Positions 7,144 to 14,726 of a stretch of DNA of 49,887 nt are shown piece by piece (position 1 is the first letter of the stretch; each line of letters opens with the position of its first letter). The position numbers were made by a program, and so were the translations under genes. The notes beneath the pieces were generated by a model. That model was not told the DNA's origin and made no database searches. It saw only the letters and a program-made list of their open reading frames with translations. This DNA comes from Photobacterium damselae (GTDB lineage Bacteria; Pseudomonadota; Gammaproteobacteria; Enterobacterales; Vibrionaceae), in the NCBI RefSeq assembly GCF_003026815.1, contig NZ_PYOG01000028.1:1-49887 (forward strand), read 5' to 3'.

Positions 7144-7902
7144 ATGGAGTCAGGTAAAATTAGATTTGCTTTAGCGCAGCACAAGGCGATAAAAGGAAAT
7201 ATCAAAGAAAATTTAAACCGCCATAAACAGTTTTGTTCTAAAGCGGCACAATTAGGGGCTGACATCATTACCTTTCCAGAGTTATCTTTAACAGGATACG
7301 AGCCATCATTGCTAAATGATTTGGCGATAGACATGTCTTCTACTCATGTTCATGAGTTGTCTCAATTTGCTGTTTCAAATAGCATTGTTGTTATCGCTGG
7401 ATGCCCCATCAAAAGTGGGCAATCGAAGCCATATATTGGCGCAATTATCTGTCATCCTAGTGGCGAAGTTGATTTCTACTCAAAACAGTATCTACACCAA
7501 GGAGAAAGTGAGTTCTGTGTTGCTGGTTCCGTAAACTATTTTTTCAATGTCAATAAGATAAAGATTGCATTGGCTGTATGTGCAGACTTTACGGAACCTC
7601 GCCATCAATCTGATGCGTTTACTGAAAAAGCTGTTGTTTATTTAGTAAGTGCACTTATTTCAAAGGAGGGATTTTCCCAAGATAGCGCGTTGCTATCCCG
7701 TATAGCGATTAAGATTAGAACTCCTGTTTTACTCTCAAATTTTCTTGGCAAAACTGGTGATTGGGATACAGCTGGTAAATGCAGTGTGTGGGATAAGGAA
7801 GGTAACGCTGTAGTTCAAGGAAGCCCTTCTGAAGAAGGCCTTACCCTTTGCACCATTGAGAACGATATTATTTATGATATCAACTTTCAGCCTATTGATT
7901 AA
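7144..7902 (+). CDS. Carbon-nitrogen hydrolase (nitrilase superfamily)
   Basis: 252 residues. The Glu-Lys-Cys triad of the nitrilase superfamily is complete: Glu46 in FPELSLTG, Lys114 in YSKQYLHQGE, and Cys146 in LAVCADFTEP. Members hydrolyse nonpeptide C-N bonds (amides, carbamoyl groups); the substrate cannot be told from sequence. It has no signal peptide, so it is cytosolic. The ATG has a strong AAGGAGA site. A terminator at 8005-8029 ends the unit. Chromosomal members are common, so it looks like acquired cargo; together with the ASCH gene it could form a nucleoside- or metabolite-processing pair. Confidence 0.85.
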   Translation: MESGKIRFALAQHKAIKGNIKENLNRHKQFCSKAAQLGADIITFPELSLTGYEPSLLNDLAIDMSSTHVHELSQFAVSNSIVVIAGCPIKSGQSKPYIGAIICHPSGEVDFYSKQYLHQGESEFCVAGSVNYFFNVNKIKIALAVCADFTEPRHQSDAFTEKAVVYLVSALISKEGFSQDSALLSRIAIKIRTPVLLSNFLGKTGDWDTAGKCSVWDKEGNAVVQGSPSEEGLTLCTIENDIIYDINFQPID

Positions 7903-8183
7903 ATAAGTACATACAAGCGTTAGCATTTGGTTAGATATTCTAACGCGAAAATGTCTAAACTTTAGCTAACTCACCAGTGCGCATAAATAGATTTACTGTT
8001 AAATGACCGTCTATTGAGGCGGTCTTTTTGTAGCTGGACGTTTGTCTGCCCAACGTTACCATACATAAGATAGAATATATTAAAACAACTACTATTGACC
8101 AGTTTTCCATATTACCTTTTAAGTAACTTGTTGTATAATAACGTTAGCATACTGATAATTATGTAAATTTTTCGATTGGAGCA
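7903..8183. other. Intergenic region with hairpin, terminator and promoter
   Basis: Holds a hairpin with arms GCGTTAG / CTAACGC (7918-7946), the terminator at 8005-8029, and a near-perfect -10 (TATAAT, 8134-8139) with only a weak -35 candidate, probably driving the 8184-9858 operon. Confidence 0.5.
8005..8029 (+). terminator. Intrinsic terminator after the amidase gene
   Basis: Stem GACCGTC / GGCGGTC (one G-U pair), loop TATTGA, followed by TTTTTG. It separates the amidase from the downstream operon. Confidence 0.75.
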
Positions 8184-9299
8184 ATGTTGATGGAACGAGG
8201 CTTAATCAGCTTTTTTGAGGTTAATGAGTGTGGTTTTTACCGAATTAGGAATAATAAAGATAGTGAGCACGTAGAAGGCTCGCTGACAGATTCATTAGCT
8301 CTCGTTGAGCAATGGGTTAAAGGTCGAGACTTTACTCAAACAGTGCCTTGGGATGTCAAATGTTCTCCTTTGAGAACTCAAATTTATTGTAAAGATATTG
8401 CAGTTGATCCCGTGACGGAAGACGCTTTGTTTGTTTTATGGAAGCGATACGGCGATGATAGTGGAAAGGTTAAAGGGATTTCGCCAGACGCTAAATTCGG
8501 CTCAAACCCTGAAGACTCGATAAAAATTGACGCTAAAGTTAAAGGTCAAAGTGCAATTTTGGGAGAGCCAATGTATTACTGGTTTATTCCTAAACTAAAT
8601 GTAGTAGCTTCAATTAATTTTCCGCACTCAGTGGCTTCTACTACCGATGTATGTAACTACATCAAACGGTGTATAGATCTTCGAATTTCTCACCCAAGAA
8701 AGAAAGTAGTTGAGCAGAGGTCGTTTAATCAGTTTGCTAACCGAGAACAAACGATTAAAAGAGTTAATTACAAGTCTGAAGATGGCAAATTTTCTATGAA
8801 CTACAAGTTTGATGTTCATATGAAGGAGCTTTCATCACAACAGACCAATATCAAAAATTTATGTAAAAAAATCACGCATATAGTAGTCAGAGATACGATT
8901 TCAACTGTTCAGGAGGACCAGAAGGATTCGTGTTTCAGACTGTTTGACCTCATTCAAGGAAAGAGCTTAAAAAAGAAGTTTCAGAAGCAAGTTGAAATTA
9001 TTGAAGAACGGAGGCTTTCTGAAGAGGAACTTGAATCAATGCTAGAAGTGTATCACCAAGAATTTAAGCAAACTGATACGTGGAATAATTTAGGTTTCAG
9101 AGAGGATGGTAACGACACTACCCGATGGTTCAATAAATATGTAAGCAAAGAGCATATATTGATGGAGCCACTAGATAGAAATTCGAATTTCCATTCAGCG
9201 AAAAGCTTACTCAATGAGCTTCAAAAGAGTCGTTCTGATTTATTGCAAACCGTTATCAGTGACAATTATGAGCCCGTCCCCGTTGCAGTAGGAGAGTAG
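8184..9299 (+). CDS. Hypothetical soluble protein, RexA-like sensor candidate
   Basis: 371 residues, no signal peptide or TM segment. It starts at ATG 8184 or at a second ATG at 8190 that is better spaced from the GGAG site. The N-terminal half is beta-rich (CGFYRIRN, then ALFVLWKR, then MYYWFIPKLNVVASINFPHS, then a helix TTDVCNYIKRCIDL). The C-terminal half is helical and charged. The order of motifs resembles what I recall of lambda RexA, and the next gene is a four-TM protein as in RexAB. It stands in a two-gene operon with terminators on both sides, a common defence-module layout. Function is inferred only. Confidence 0.65.
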   Translation: MLMERGLISFFEVNECGFYRIRNNKDSEHVEGSLTDSLALVEQWVKGRDFTQTVPWDVKCSPLRTQIYCKDIAVDPVTEDALFVLWKRYGDDSGKVKGISPDAKFGSNPEDSIKIDAKVKGQSAILGEPMYYWFIPKLNVVASINFPHSVASTTDVCNYIKRCIDLRISHPRKKVVEQRSFNQFANREQTIKRVNYKSEDGKFSMNYKFDVHMKELSSQQTNIKNLCKKITHIVVRDTISTVQEDQKDSCFRLFDLIQGKSLKKKFQKQVEIIEERRLSEEELESMLEVYHQEFKQTDTWNNLGFREDGNDTTRWFNKYVSKEHILMEPLDRNSNFHSAKSLLNELQKSRSDLLQTVISDNYEPVPVAVGE

Positions 9300-9300
9300 A

Positions 9301-9858
9301 ATGAAGTCTAGGCTCTTGTTTTATTACAAGATCATAGCGATGCTTGCTCTGTTTGTATTGAGTCGATTTGTTCGGCACTCTATATACTTAATTTTTTCGT
9401 TAGGTGTAGCATTCATTACTGTTGATACTTTAGCACTATGCAGTTTATCACCAATATTAAGTACGCTACAAAATATATCAGCAGCAGTGTTTACTCTAGC
9501 TGGTATTTGGATTGCTTATTCATATCCCGAAGCAATCTCAGCATACACAAACCCAGATAAGGTGATTTTGGCATCAGGTGATGAAACAAAGCGGATCGAG
9601 AATTTGGTTTTAATTATCTTAACGTCAGCTTTTGTGATCATTGGGATTCTTATCTTCAATATGTCAGTGGTTTTACTCCAACCTCTTGATTATGTGCAGG
9701 AGCATAAATCTATTTTTAAACTGTTAGCGGTTACATCTGTCGTTTACTTAGCTGTCATTCAAGTAGTTGCGATTCTCACTGTTATGTTCACCAACATTCA
9801 GTTTGTAAATGAACTGCACAAGAAAAACACAGAAAACTTAGCCAACAAAGATCTATAG
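9301..9858 (+). CDS. Four-TM membrane protein, putative effector partner
   Basis: 185 residues. Four hydrophobic segments: about 10-45 (possibly two passes), 55-80, 98-125 and 140-165. A motif GIWIAYSYPEAI follows one of them. The start ATG is 1 bp after the stop of the upstream soluble gene, with a GGAGAG site inside that gene's end, so the two are translated together. By analogy with RexB-like and other toxin-membrane effectors it could form a pore or disrupt the membrane when the partner senses infection. This is inferred from architecture, not from recognised homology. Confidence 0.65.
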   Translation: MKSRLLFYYKIIAMLALFVLSRFVRHSIYLIFSLGVAFITVDTLALCSLSPILSTLQNISAAVFTLAGIWIAYSYPEAISAYTNPDKVILASGDETKRIENLVLIILTSAFVIIGILIFNMSVVLLQPLDYVQEHKSIFKLLAVTSVVYLAVIQVVAILTVMFTNIQFVNELHKKNTENLANKDL

Positions 9859-9863
9859 AACAC

Positions 9864-9893
9864 CACCGCTACTCGATTATGTAGCGGTGCTTT
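9864..9893 (+). terminator. Intrinsic terminator
   Basis: Stem CACCGCTAC / GTAGCGGTG with loop TCGATTAT, followed by CTTTCTG, 5 bp after the membrane gene's stop. Confidence 0.75.
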
Positions 9894-10271
9894 CTGTCTT
9901 CCTCATTATCATTGCCTAATGTTATTCATGTGTCACGAATATTAATTTCCTCCAAAATTAAGTTAAGTCTGTTAAGTCCAACGTTGAATTTCACGATATA
10001 CCTATTATGTTAAATCACTAATTTTACAGTGATTTATTCATGCTCCATCACGCTAACCTCAAATCACCACCAAAAGATCACATCAAGCCACCTCAAAACC
10101 ATCAGATCACGTTAAGCAAAGTTAATGCGAAAAAGTTTCGAAACGAAACTTAAAGAGTAGGGGAACAGTTTGGGGATAAATTGATGCTCAAAAGACTATT
10201 TTTCACAAAGTAAAGTTTTACAAAACAAAAACACATATTGTTTCAATTTTTTATAACGAAATAATATCAAT
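9894..10271. other. Gene-free region upstream of kfrA
   Basis: No gene. Contains an inverted repeat AAATCAC / GTGATTT (10012-10035) and a perfect hairpin AAGTTTCG-AAA-CGAAACTT (10133-10151), plus several ATCAC and TTAAGT repeats. The role is unknown; the kfrA operator follows directly. Confidence 0.45.
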
Positions 10272-10315
10272 GTTTGTATTGTATGTTTGCTATACTGCAA
10301 ACATACAATACAAAC
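10272..10315. promoter_or_regulatory. kfrA operator: perfect 19-bp inverted repeat over a -10 box
   Basis: Arms GTTTGTATTGTATGTTTGC and its exact complement are separated by TATACT (10291-10296), which can serve as the -10 of kfrA, whose start is 37 bp further on. A repressor bound here would block RNA polymerase, fitting the known autoregulation of KfrA proteins. Confidence 0.8.
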
Positions 10316-10332
10316 AAACTTAGGTAATAAAA

Positions 10333-11310
10333 ATGGCTAGAGAAAGATCATTCACAGACCAGCAAATAATTAATGCAGTAAGTCAATTAATCATTGATGG
10401 AAAAAACATTAATGGCACTTCTCTACGCAATCAGATCGGAGTTGGCCGCCCGACGGCATTAATGAGTGCGTATGAAGAATTGAAAGAGAAAGGGTTGATT
10501 GAAACACCACAACTAACCGTCGTTGAGTCAACAGAAATTAAACATCAAGTTTTGCCGCCAGAAATAGCAGATCAAGCATCTATCATGCTGGCTGATATCG
10601 AGCGCATGATCCACAGTATTAATGACCATGCTCATTTCACTGTAGAACAGCGTCTTAACAGTGCTATTAATGAGGCGAATGTTAGAGCATCCGAAGCAGC
10701 TAAAAGGGAAGCTGATAGCTTAGAGCAACAAAATAAAGCATTTGAGCAATTAGAAGATGCTCTAGATGATATTGATGAGCTAACAGAAAAGATGGGGCTG
10801 ATTCAGCAAGAGCTTAATCAGCTAAAAACAAAGTATGAGCTATCTGAAAATAATAGACAAAACGCAGAACAAGCTAATACAGAGCTAAAACATCAGCTCA
10901 ATGCTAATGAGAAACAACTTTCTGAATTACAATCAAAAAACCAAGAATTAGAGCAGAAGAATACTCAATTAAATACTCAGCTAATATCTGCTCAGAAAGA
11001 GATTGATAGCTTAAATGCAAACGCTATTTCATCAGCTCAAACAGTACAGAATCTCGAAAAGCTCAATGCTAAGCTAGAAGGCCAACTTCAACTGACTACA
11101 TCATCGCTAGACCAGGCTAAGCAAGAGCTCACAAATAGCAGTCAAACGATTCTATCTTTAGAAAAACTCAAAACAGAACATACGACTCTAATAAATTCAA
11201 TGCAGAATGCTGTTAAAGAAAAGAACAAGGAACTTGAGGGGCAAAGAGTTAGAATTGATCGACTCATTGAAGAAAATACTAATTTGATAAAAAACACACC
11301 AATGAAATAG
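10333..11310 (+). CDS. kfrA: KfrA-like DNA-binding coiled-coil protein
   Basis: 325 residues. The N-terminal domain (about 1-60, RSFTDQQIINAVSQLI, then GRPTALMSAYEELKEKG) is the KfrA_N helix-turn-helix found in plasmid maintenance regulators. From about residue 80 to the end it is a continuous Gln/Glu/Leu/Asn-rich coiled coil. KfrA binds its own promoter and contributes to stable inheritance, perhaps as a nucleoid-like structural protein. A matching large palindrome lies directly upstream. The next gene begins 29 bp later and is probably in the same transcript. Confidence 0.85.
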   Translation: MARERSFTDQQIINAVSQLIIDGKNINGTSLRNQIGVGRPTALMSAYEELKEKGLIETPQLTVVESTEIKHQVLPPEIADQASIMLADIERMIHSINDHAHFTVEQRLNSAINEANVRASEAAKREADSLEQQNKAFEQLEDALDDIDELTEKMGLIQQELNQLKTKYELSENNRQNAEQANTELKHQLNANEKQLSELQSKNQELEQKNTQLNTQLISAQKEIDSLNANAISSAQTVQNLEKLNAKLEGQLQLTTSSLDQAKQELTNSSQTILSLEKLKTEHTTLINSMQNAVKEKNKELEGQRVRIDRLIEENTNLIKNTPMK

Positions 11311-11339
11311 TTCGTTGTTCGACAGACAGAGGGGAGCCG

Positions 11340-11771
11340 ATGGCTAATTCAGAGTTTGAAATAGGACAAAGAGCATTTGTTTCATCCCTAAATCCTAAAC
11401 ACAGTATCTTCAAAAAGACCATTTTTTTGGGAAGAGTAGTGACGGTTATTAATGTTAGAGAGCAGAAAAATGGCTTTAGATATTTTATTCGACTCGCGAC
11501 TGACAAACGTTACACAATGTTCATTCTCGAAAAGCATTTGGAGCACTTGGGTGATCAAGAACTACATTCTAGAGACAAAGCAAATTTACGAGTTAAACAT
11601 GCTAGCGAAATCCCTATATTTGAAGAAAAACAGTTGCCTCTAGACGAAAAACAATTGCTATGGGATGCGTACATGACTCTTGACCATGGCAATCACGATG
11701 AACGTTTATCAATGCTAGAAAATCTTAAACGCTATTTTGAAAAGGTTGGTAAGCCAACCAAAGTTAAATAG
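11340..11771 (+). CDS. Hypothetical protein following kfrA
   Basis: 143 residues, not recognised. The first half is beta-rich and Lys/Arg-rich (GRVVTVINVREQ, then YFIRLATDKRYTMFILEKHLE), which could be an SH3-like or nucleic-acid-binding barrel; the second half is helical. The ATG has a GAGGGGAG site just upstream. Its last two codons and stop (Val-Lys-TAG) and the sequence behind it resemble the end of the hok gene at 45978, suggesting that a recombination joint lies at its 3' end. Confidence 0.6.
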   Translation: MANSEFEIGQRAFVSSLNPKHSIFKKTIFLGRVVTVINVREQKNGFRYFIRLATDKRYTMFILEKHLEHLGDQELHSRDKANLRVKHASEIPIFEEKQLPLDEKQLLWDAYMTLDHGNHDERLSMLENLKRYFEKVGKPTKVK

Positions 11772-11845
11772 CTGGAGTGAGTAGGGGATTCCGAATCCTC
11801 TACTCGATTCAGATTGTTTGAGAGCAGGCCGTAGAGCACCCATTC
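11769..11845 (+). other. hok-mRNA-like 3' tail behind an unrelated gene
   Basis: From the stop codon on, this matches the region behind hok (45976-46052): a stem-loop (GAGTAGGGGATT-CCG-AATCCTCTACTC here), then GATTCAGA, TGTTT and a terminal AGAGCACCCATTC. At hok this tail contains the fold-back segment that pairs with the mRNA 5' end. No hok reading frame and no complementary 5' segment are found here. Confidence 0.7.
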
Positions 11846-11881
11846 AAAATGACCTTGATTGGAATCAGAAAAACATACTGA

Positions 11882-12136
11882 TTATACAGGTGTTTTACTA
11901 CGTCGATTTAAAATATATGATGGCACTTTACCATCTTGTATATAATCACATATAGCTTGTCTACGCGCATTAATTGGAAAGTAGTTTATTTCCTCTTTAT
12001 AAGCATAATAGAAATCAATGGCTCTTTGAATTTCAGCATTAGAAACAAACCTTTCTAAACGATCCAAGCCACATCCAACCACAAATGCTAAATCACCATC
12101 AACTTCTTCTTTCAATTTATCTCGATAAGTTGTCAT
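11882..12136 (-). CDS. Hypothetical protein
   Basis: 84 residues, not recognised. Predominantly helical and acidic-basic mixed (EIQRAIDFYYAYKEEINY, then ARRQAICDYIQDGKVPSYIL), without membrane segments. Such small soluble proteins are typical plasmid accessory regulators, but nothing in the sequence defines a role. It is the last of three leftward genes in this block; the 106-bp gap to the next upstream gene could hold its own promoter. Confidence 0.5.
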   Translation of the reverse strand: MTTYRDKLKEEVDGDLAFVVGCGLDRLERFVSNAEIQRAIDFYYAYKEEINYFPINARRQAICDYIQDGKVPSYILNRRSKTPV

Positions 12137-12190
12137 ATAACGACCTCTGTTATTATTTTATACATAACGTTACCATTTTTAGATAAGTCA

Positions 12191-12215
12191 AAATAGTCTC
12201 TGTAAAGCCTTATGA
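12191..12215. repeat. 25-bp direct repeat, left copy, flanking the dinI cassette
   Basis: AAATAGT, two variable bases, then CTGTAAAGCCTTATGA. It matches 12776-12800 with two mismatches. Together the copies bracket the DinI-like and zinc-ribbon genes and the LexA box. Confidence 0.85.
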
Positions 12216-12242
12216 GGGGTTAGTGTAGAAAACCAACTTTAC

Positions 12243-12431
12243 TTAGTTTCTAACACAATCGGTTCTTGCTTTTGGTACGTCACGCCAATATCCCTGATAA
12301 CAACCACACATGACGCACCAATATAAAGAATGCTCGTTGTCCCAACGTTGTATTCCCTGGTTAAGGCAATAATTACAAATAGCGATAATGTCGCTATGCG
12401 TTACATTGTCACTTTTAAAATTATTGGACAT
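12243..12431 (-). CDS. Small zinc-ribbon-like protein
   Basis: 62 residues from the ATG at 12429-12431, which overlaps the end of the DinI-like gene by 11 bp, so translation is probably coupled. Two Cys pairs (CNYC and CVMCGC) about 20 residues apart suggest a small zinc ribbon. Longer in-frame starts inside the dinI gene lack a ribosome site and are not favoured. No named family is recognised; the shared operon implies SOS-linked expression. Confidence 0.55.
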   Translation of the reverse strand: MSNNFKSDNVTHSDIIAICNYCLNQGIQRWDNEHSLYWCVMCGCYQGYWRDVPKARTDCVRN

Positions 12432-12666
12432 AAAGCCAATCAGCCGCTTCATCAAACATTTCTTCAATAATTTGACTAATGGCCTCTTTCTCATCTTTTA
12501 CTGTCCCTGAGATAGAAAGGTTCGTGTTAGTCCCACGACGAACTCGAATCAAGGCATCAGGCCAACGACAATGAATACGATGATCTAATTCGCTTTCAAT
12601 TAACTCTATACCATCTTTTGGTAAGCCAGCACCCTCTTTGGGGATTTGTAGATCAATACGGAGCAT
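12421..12666 (-). CDS. dinI: DinI-like SOS modulator
   Basis: 81 residues from the ATG at 12664-12666 (GAGGTG site 7 bp upstream), the same length as E. coli DinI. Family features: short first strand LRIDLQIP, central Arg/His strand (HRIHCRWPDALIRVRRG), NLSISGTVKDEKEAISQIIEEM, and the acidic C-terminal helix ending EAADWLYVQ. DinI binds and stabilises RecA filaments and tunes SOS and LexA cleavage; plasmid copies may protect incoming single-stranded DNA from triggering a full SOS response. A LexA-box-like site lies 36 bp upstream. Confidence 0.85.
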   Translation of the reverse strand: MLRIDLQIPKEGAGLPKDGIELIESELDHRIHCRWPDALIRVRRGTNTNLSISGTVKDEKEAISQIIEEMFDEAADWLYVQ

Positions 12667-12701
12667 TTTAGTCACCTCAATACTATGGATAAAAACATAT
12701 G

Positions 12702-12721
12702 TACTGATTATATATACAGTA
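12702..12721. promoter_or_regulatory. LexA box upstream of dinI
   Basis: TACTGATTATATATACAGTA fits the CTGT-N8-ACAG LexA consensus with one change (CTGA) and keeps the outer TACTG/CAGTA symmetry. It predicts SOS-induced expression of the dinI and zinc-ribbon genes. Confidence 0.75.
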
Positions 12722-12775
12722 TTCTAAGATGTGGAAACAATTATTTTTATCTGTTTAATTAAAATGGGGAATCGT

Positions 12776-12800
12776 AAATAGTTCCTGTAAAGCCTTATGA
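12776..12800. repeat. 25-bp direct repeat, right copy
   Basis: Same orientation as 12191-12215; starts 585 bp away. The common core CTGTAAAGCCTTATGA is perfect. Confidence 0.85.
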
Positions 12801-12825
12801 CGAGCCGCGCGAGGAATGCTAAGCA

Positions 12826-12980
12826 ATCGCGTAGCGATAAGGGGAAAAGACTAACCACAAGCTGTACATTTTGAAATTACACTATACTTTAAGCAAGCTC
12901 ATTTCCTTATCCCTGCTAAGCTGCTCTTAGTGGTGGTTGATATAAGTAAAATAGGGTAATTGTCGAATGACAAAAGAAAG
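12826..12980 (+). repeat. Three-copy dispersed element, copy R1 (divergent)
   Basis: Begins with a hairpin ATCGC-GTA-GCGAT, then AAGGGGAAAAGACT and CACAAGC, later TCCCTGCTAAGCTGCTCTTA and finally TGTCGAATGACAAAAGAAAG. The same blocks in the same order occur at 39661-39854 and 42959-43151. No reading frame is shared among the copies, so it is noncoding. Confidence 0.75.
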
Positions 12981-13189
12981 ATATCAAGTGAACTCATAAG
13001 TAAGGCGTTTGCAAAGGTAGTATTGTTCGTTTAACAATAAGCGTAAAAGAATTGGGGCCTATTAAAACGACAATGTGATTATTTGAACAAAGATAGTTAA
13101 ATGGGAATGTTTAGATGAAGGTTGTTTAAGGTAGATGGTCGTTTTAATGGGAAGTACTTTTGGTGGCTTGCCACCTTTTCTGAATAATA

Positions 13190-13380
13190 GATATTTATAT
13201 CTACTGAGTGATATATATGAAATATATACTAAAAACCGCTGTTGCTTCATATACTTTGTTCACACTATCTCTTTATTTATATATAAACAGATTTATCCAC
13301 AACCTTAACTCAATCTAACGAAAAACAACCAGGTTTGGAGTGTTGCCGGTGCGGAACGCACACACAACTAACGAAAAACC
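13190..13380. other. Candidate vegetative origin (oriV)
   Basis: A strongly AT-rich stretch (about 13190-13290), a perfect DnaA box TTATCCACA (13293-13301) and a direct repeat CTAACGAAAAAC (13315-13326 and 13368-13379). It lies just downstream of the leftward rep gene, the same placement as the origin behind repA in IncFII-type replicons. Function is inferred from layout. Confidence 0.55.
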
Positions 13381-13467
13381 TAGTTGTTTTGAATGTTTTT
13401 CATACAAAATTTTTTTGAGATACGACAAAAGCCGCAATTAAGCGGCATATTCTGGCTGTTAGCGGTT
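13381..13467 (-). terminator. Terminator of the rep gene
   Basis: Stem GCCGC / GCGGC (13431-13446, loop AATTAA) followed on the minus strand by TTTTG, 21 bp after the rep stop. Confidence 0.65.
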
Positions 13468-14301
13468 TTAATGTTCGGTTATGTAGTTACCACCAAGAAT
13501 GCTAGAGTCTATTGTGCGCCCTTGGGGATAGCGTTCTGACTCTTCATGCGTTATAGGGTCAACACGCTTGAGATTCGCTCTCTGTCGCTTGATCCATTGA
13601 TAGGTATCAGAGAATGATTGCCACGTCACCCACATAGTTTGTAATCCTGCCTTTATACGCTTGGTGATTGAACGTCGCTTAGACTTCATTACACCATCAT
13701 CCGTATGTAGACCAAAAATATTTACAAACTTTTGAGTCAGTGATTTATAGGCCGCTTTTGAGTAAACGCGTGGTAACTCTTCATCTTTCAAATCAAGATT
13801 CGATAGAATATCAGCATCCTGTAGGAAGATCGCATCTATCACTAAATAGTCAGCCATTTTTAGTAACTTAATTGTGTGATAGTAACGTTTCAGGCTTATA
13901 GATTCGCCCCAAAACTTATTGTAACGCTTGATCACTGAGCCATGAGTGACTGTATCCATATGCTCATGCTTTGCTAGCCCGATTTGATTAGTCTCAACCT
14001 CAAGCCAACTGCAAAGAACGGTCATTACTTTAACGCAATTTTCGCGTTGACGTTCTTGTAGGCCATAGATGATTGATTGACAGTAATAAAGATCGTGTAA
14101 CTGATTATTGTAACCATGAGGATTGTCAATAAAGTTAGCAAACGCCAATAATAGTCGCTTCGTATAATAGGGAAAGTAAGACTTCTTAAACTCGTTCTTA
14201 CGAGAGCCTAACTCTGTAATACGTTTCTTTACAGCAGTCTGACGATCAGAAGATGAACTAACAGGTAGATTCTTAGGATGCTTGTGCTTAGATGCTGACA
14301 T
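13468..14301 (-). CDS. Putative plasmid replication initiation protein
   Basis: 277 residues from the ATG at 14299-14301, which has a GAGGA site 8 bp upstream; an 18-residue N-terminal extension is possible but lacks one. The protein is basic and helical, with a central segment (SLKRYYHTIKLLKMADYLVID) like the DNA-binding part of RepA-type initiators and a Lys/Arg-rich block (KSKRRSITKRIKAG). Identification rests on composition, size and position between a candidate origin with a DnaA box (13190-13380) and a regulated leader. I cannot name the incompatibility group. A different DNA-binding role is possible. Confidence 0.6.
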   Translation of the reverse strand: MSASKHKHPKNLPVSSSSDRQTAVKKRITELGSRKNEFKKSYFPYYTKRLLLAFANFIDNPHGYNNQLHDLYYCQSIIYGLQERQRENCVKVMTVLCSWLEVETNQIGLAKHEHMDTVTHGSVIKRYNKFWGESISLKRYYHTIKLLKMADYLVIDAIFLQDADILSNLDLKDEELPRVYSKAAYKSLTQKFVNIFGLHTDDGVMKSKRRSITKRIKAGLQTMWVTWQSFSDTYQWIKRQRANLKRVDPITHEESERYPQGRTIDSSILGGNYITEH

Positions 14302-14529
14302 GATACACGTCCTCATGCACAAGATGAGAAGTATTACTCTGTGACAGCGTAACATCTCTATAATCTATGCCTGGGGGTGTGTATCGTCTTTGATGCTGCT
14401 CCATGCAGCTAGAAATAATATTCATAGTAATTTTCCAGAGATTATAAACCAACATTAGGGTTCCACGCCTAATTCTCTAGATACTATAACTAAACGAGAA
14501 TAATTGCAAGCCACTGTAAGACAGAAAAC
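14302..14529. other. rep upstream region
   Basis: No gene is called. It contains a hairpin ATTAGG-GTTCCACG-CCTAAT (14454-14473) that could be a leader or antisense-RNA target controlling rep, as in IncFII-like replicons, but no antisense promoter was identified with confidence. Confidence 0.35.
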
Positions 14530-14566
14530 AAAAAAGCCTGAATCCTCTGGAAATTCAGGCTTTTTT
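14530..14566. terminator. Strong bidirectional terminator
   Basis: Fourteen-bp stem AAAAAAGCCTGAAT / ATTCAGGCTTTTTT with a 9-nt loop. It insulates the rep leader from the regulator gene at 14727-14936. Confidence 0.85.
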
Positions 14567-14572
14567 GCGAAT

Positions 14573-14657
14573 GCTACATAGTCAAGTTGGAAGCTCAACA
14601 CACTCTAATTCGAAAAATACACTACATAGCAAGCTATGTAGTAAACGTGCTATGTAA
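14573..14657. promoter_or_regulatory. Repeated CTACATAGC palindromes
   Basis: GCTACATAG (14573), a perfect palindrome CTACATAGC-AA-GCTATGTAG (14622-14641) and GCTATGTAA (14649) lie within 85 bp. They look like binding sites for a dimeric repressor, perhaps one of the small RHH regulators; the target promoter is not clear. Confidence 0.5.
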
Positions 14658-14726
14658 TGCACTTAACTATCGAACTTATGAAATATTATAGCTAGTAATT
14701 AGGAAAAGTAAAGGTTCAAAACTGTA

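Noticed and set aside
7918..8060. Integron attC-like site (GCGTTAG / CTAACGC)
   Set aside because: Only a short inverted repeat matches; the inner core sites and the spacing of Vibrio attC sites are absent, and there is no integrase.
13062..13250. Leftward 62-residue frame near the candidate origin
   Set aside because: Low-complexity AT-rich translation without start signals, in an origin-like region.
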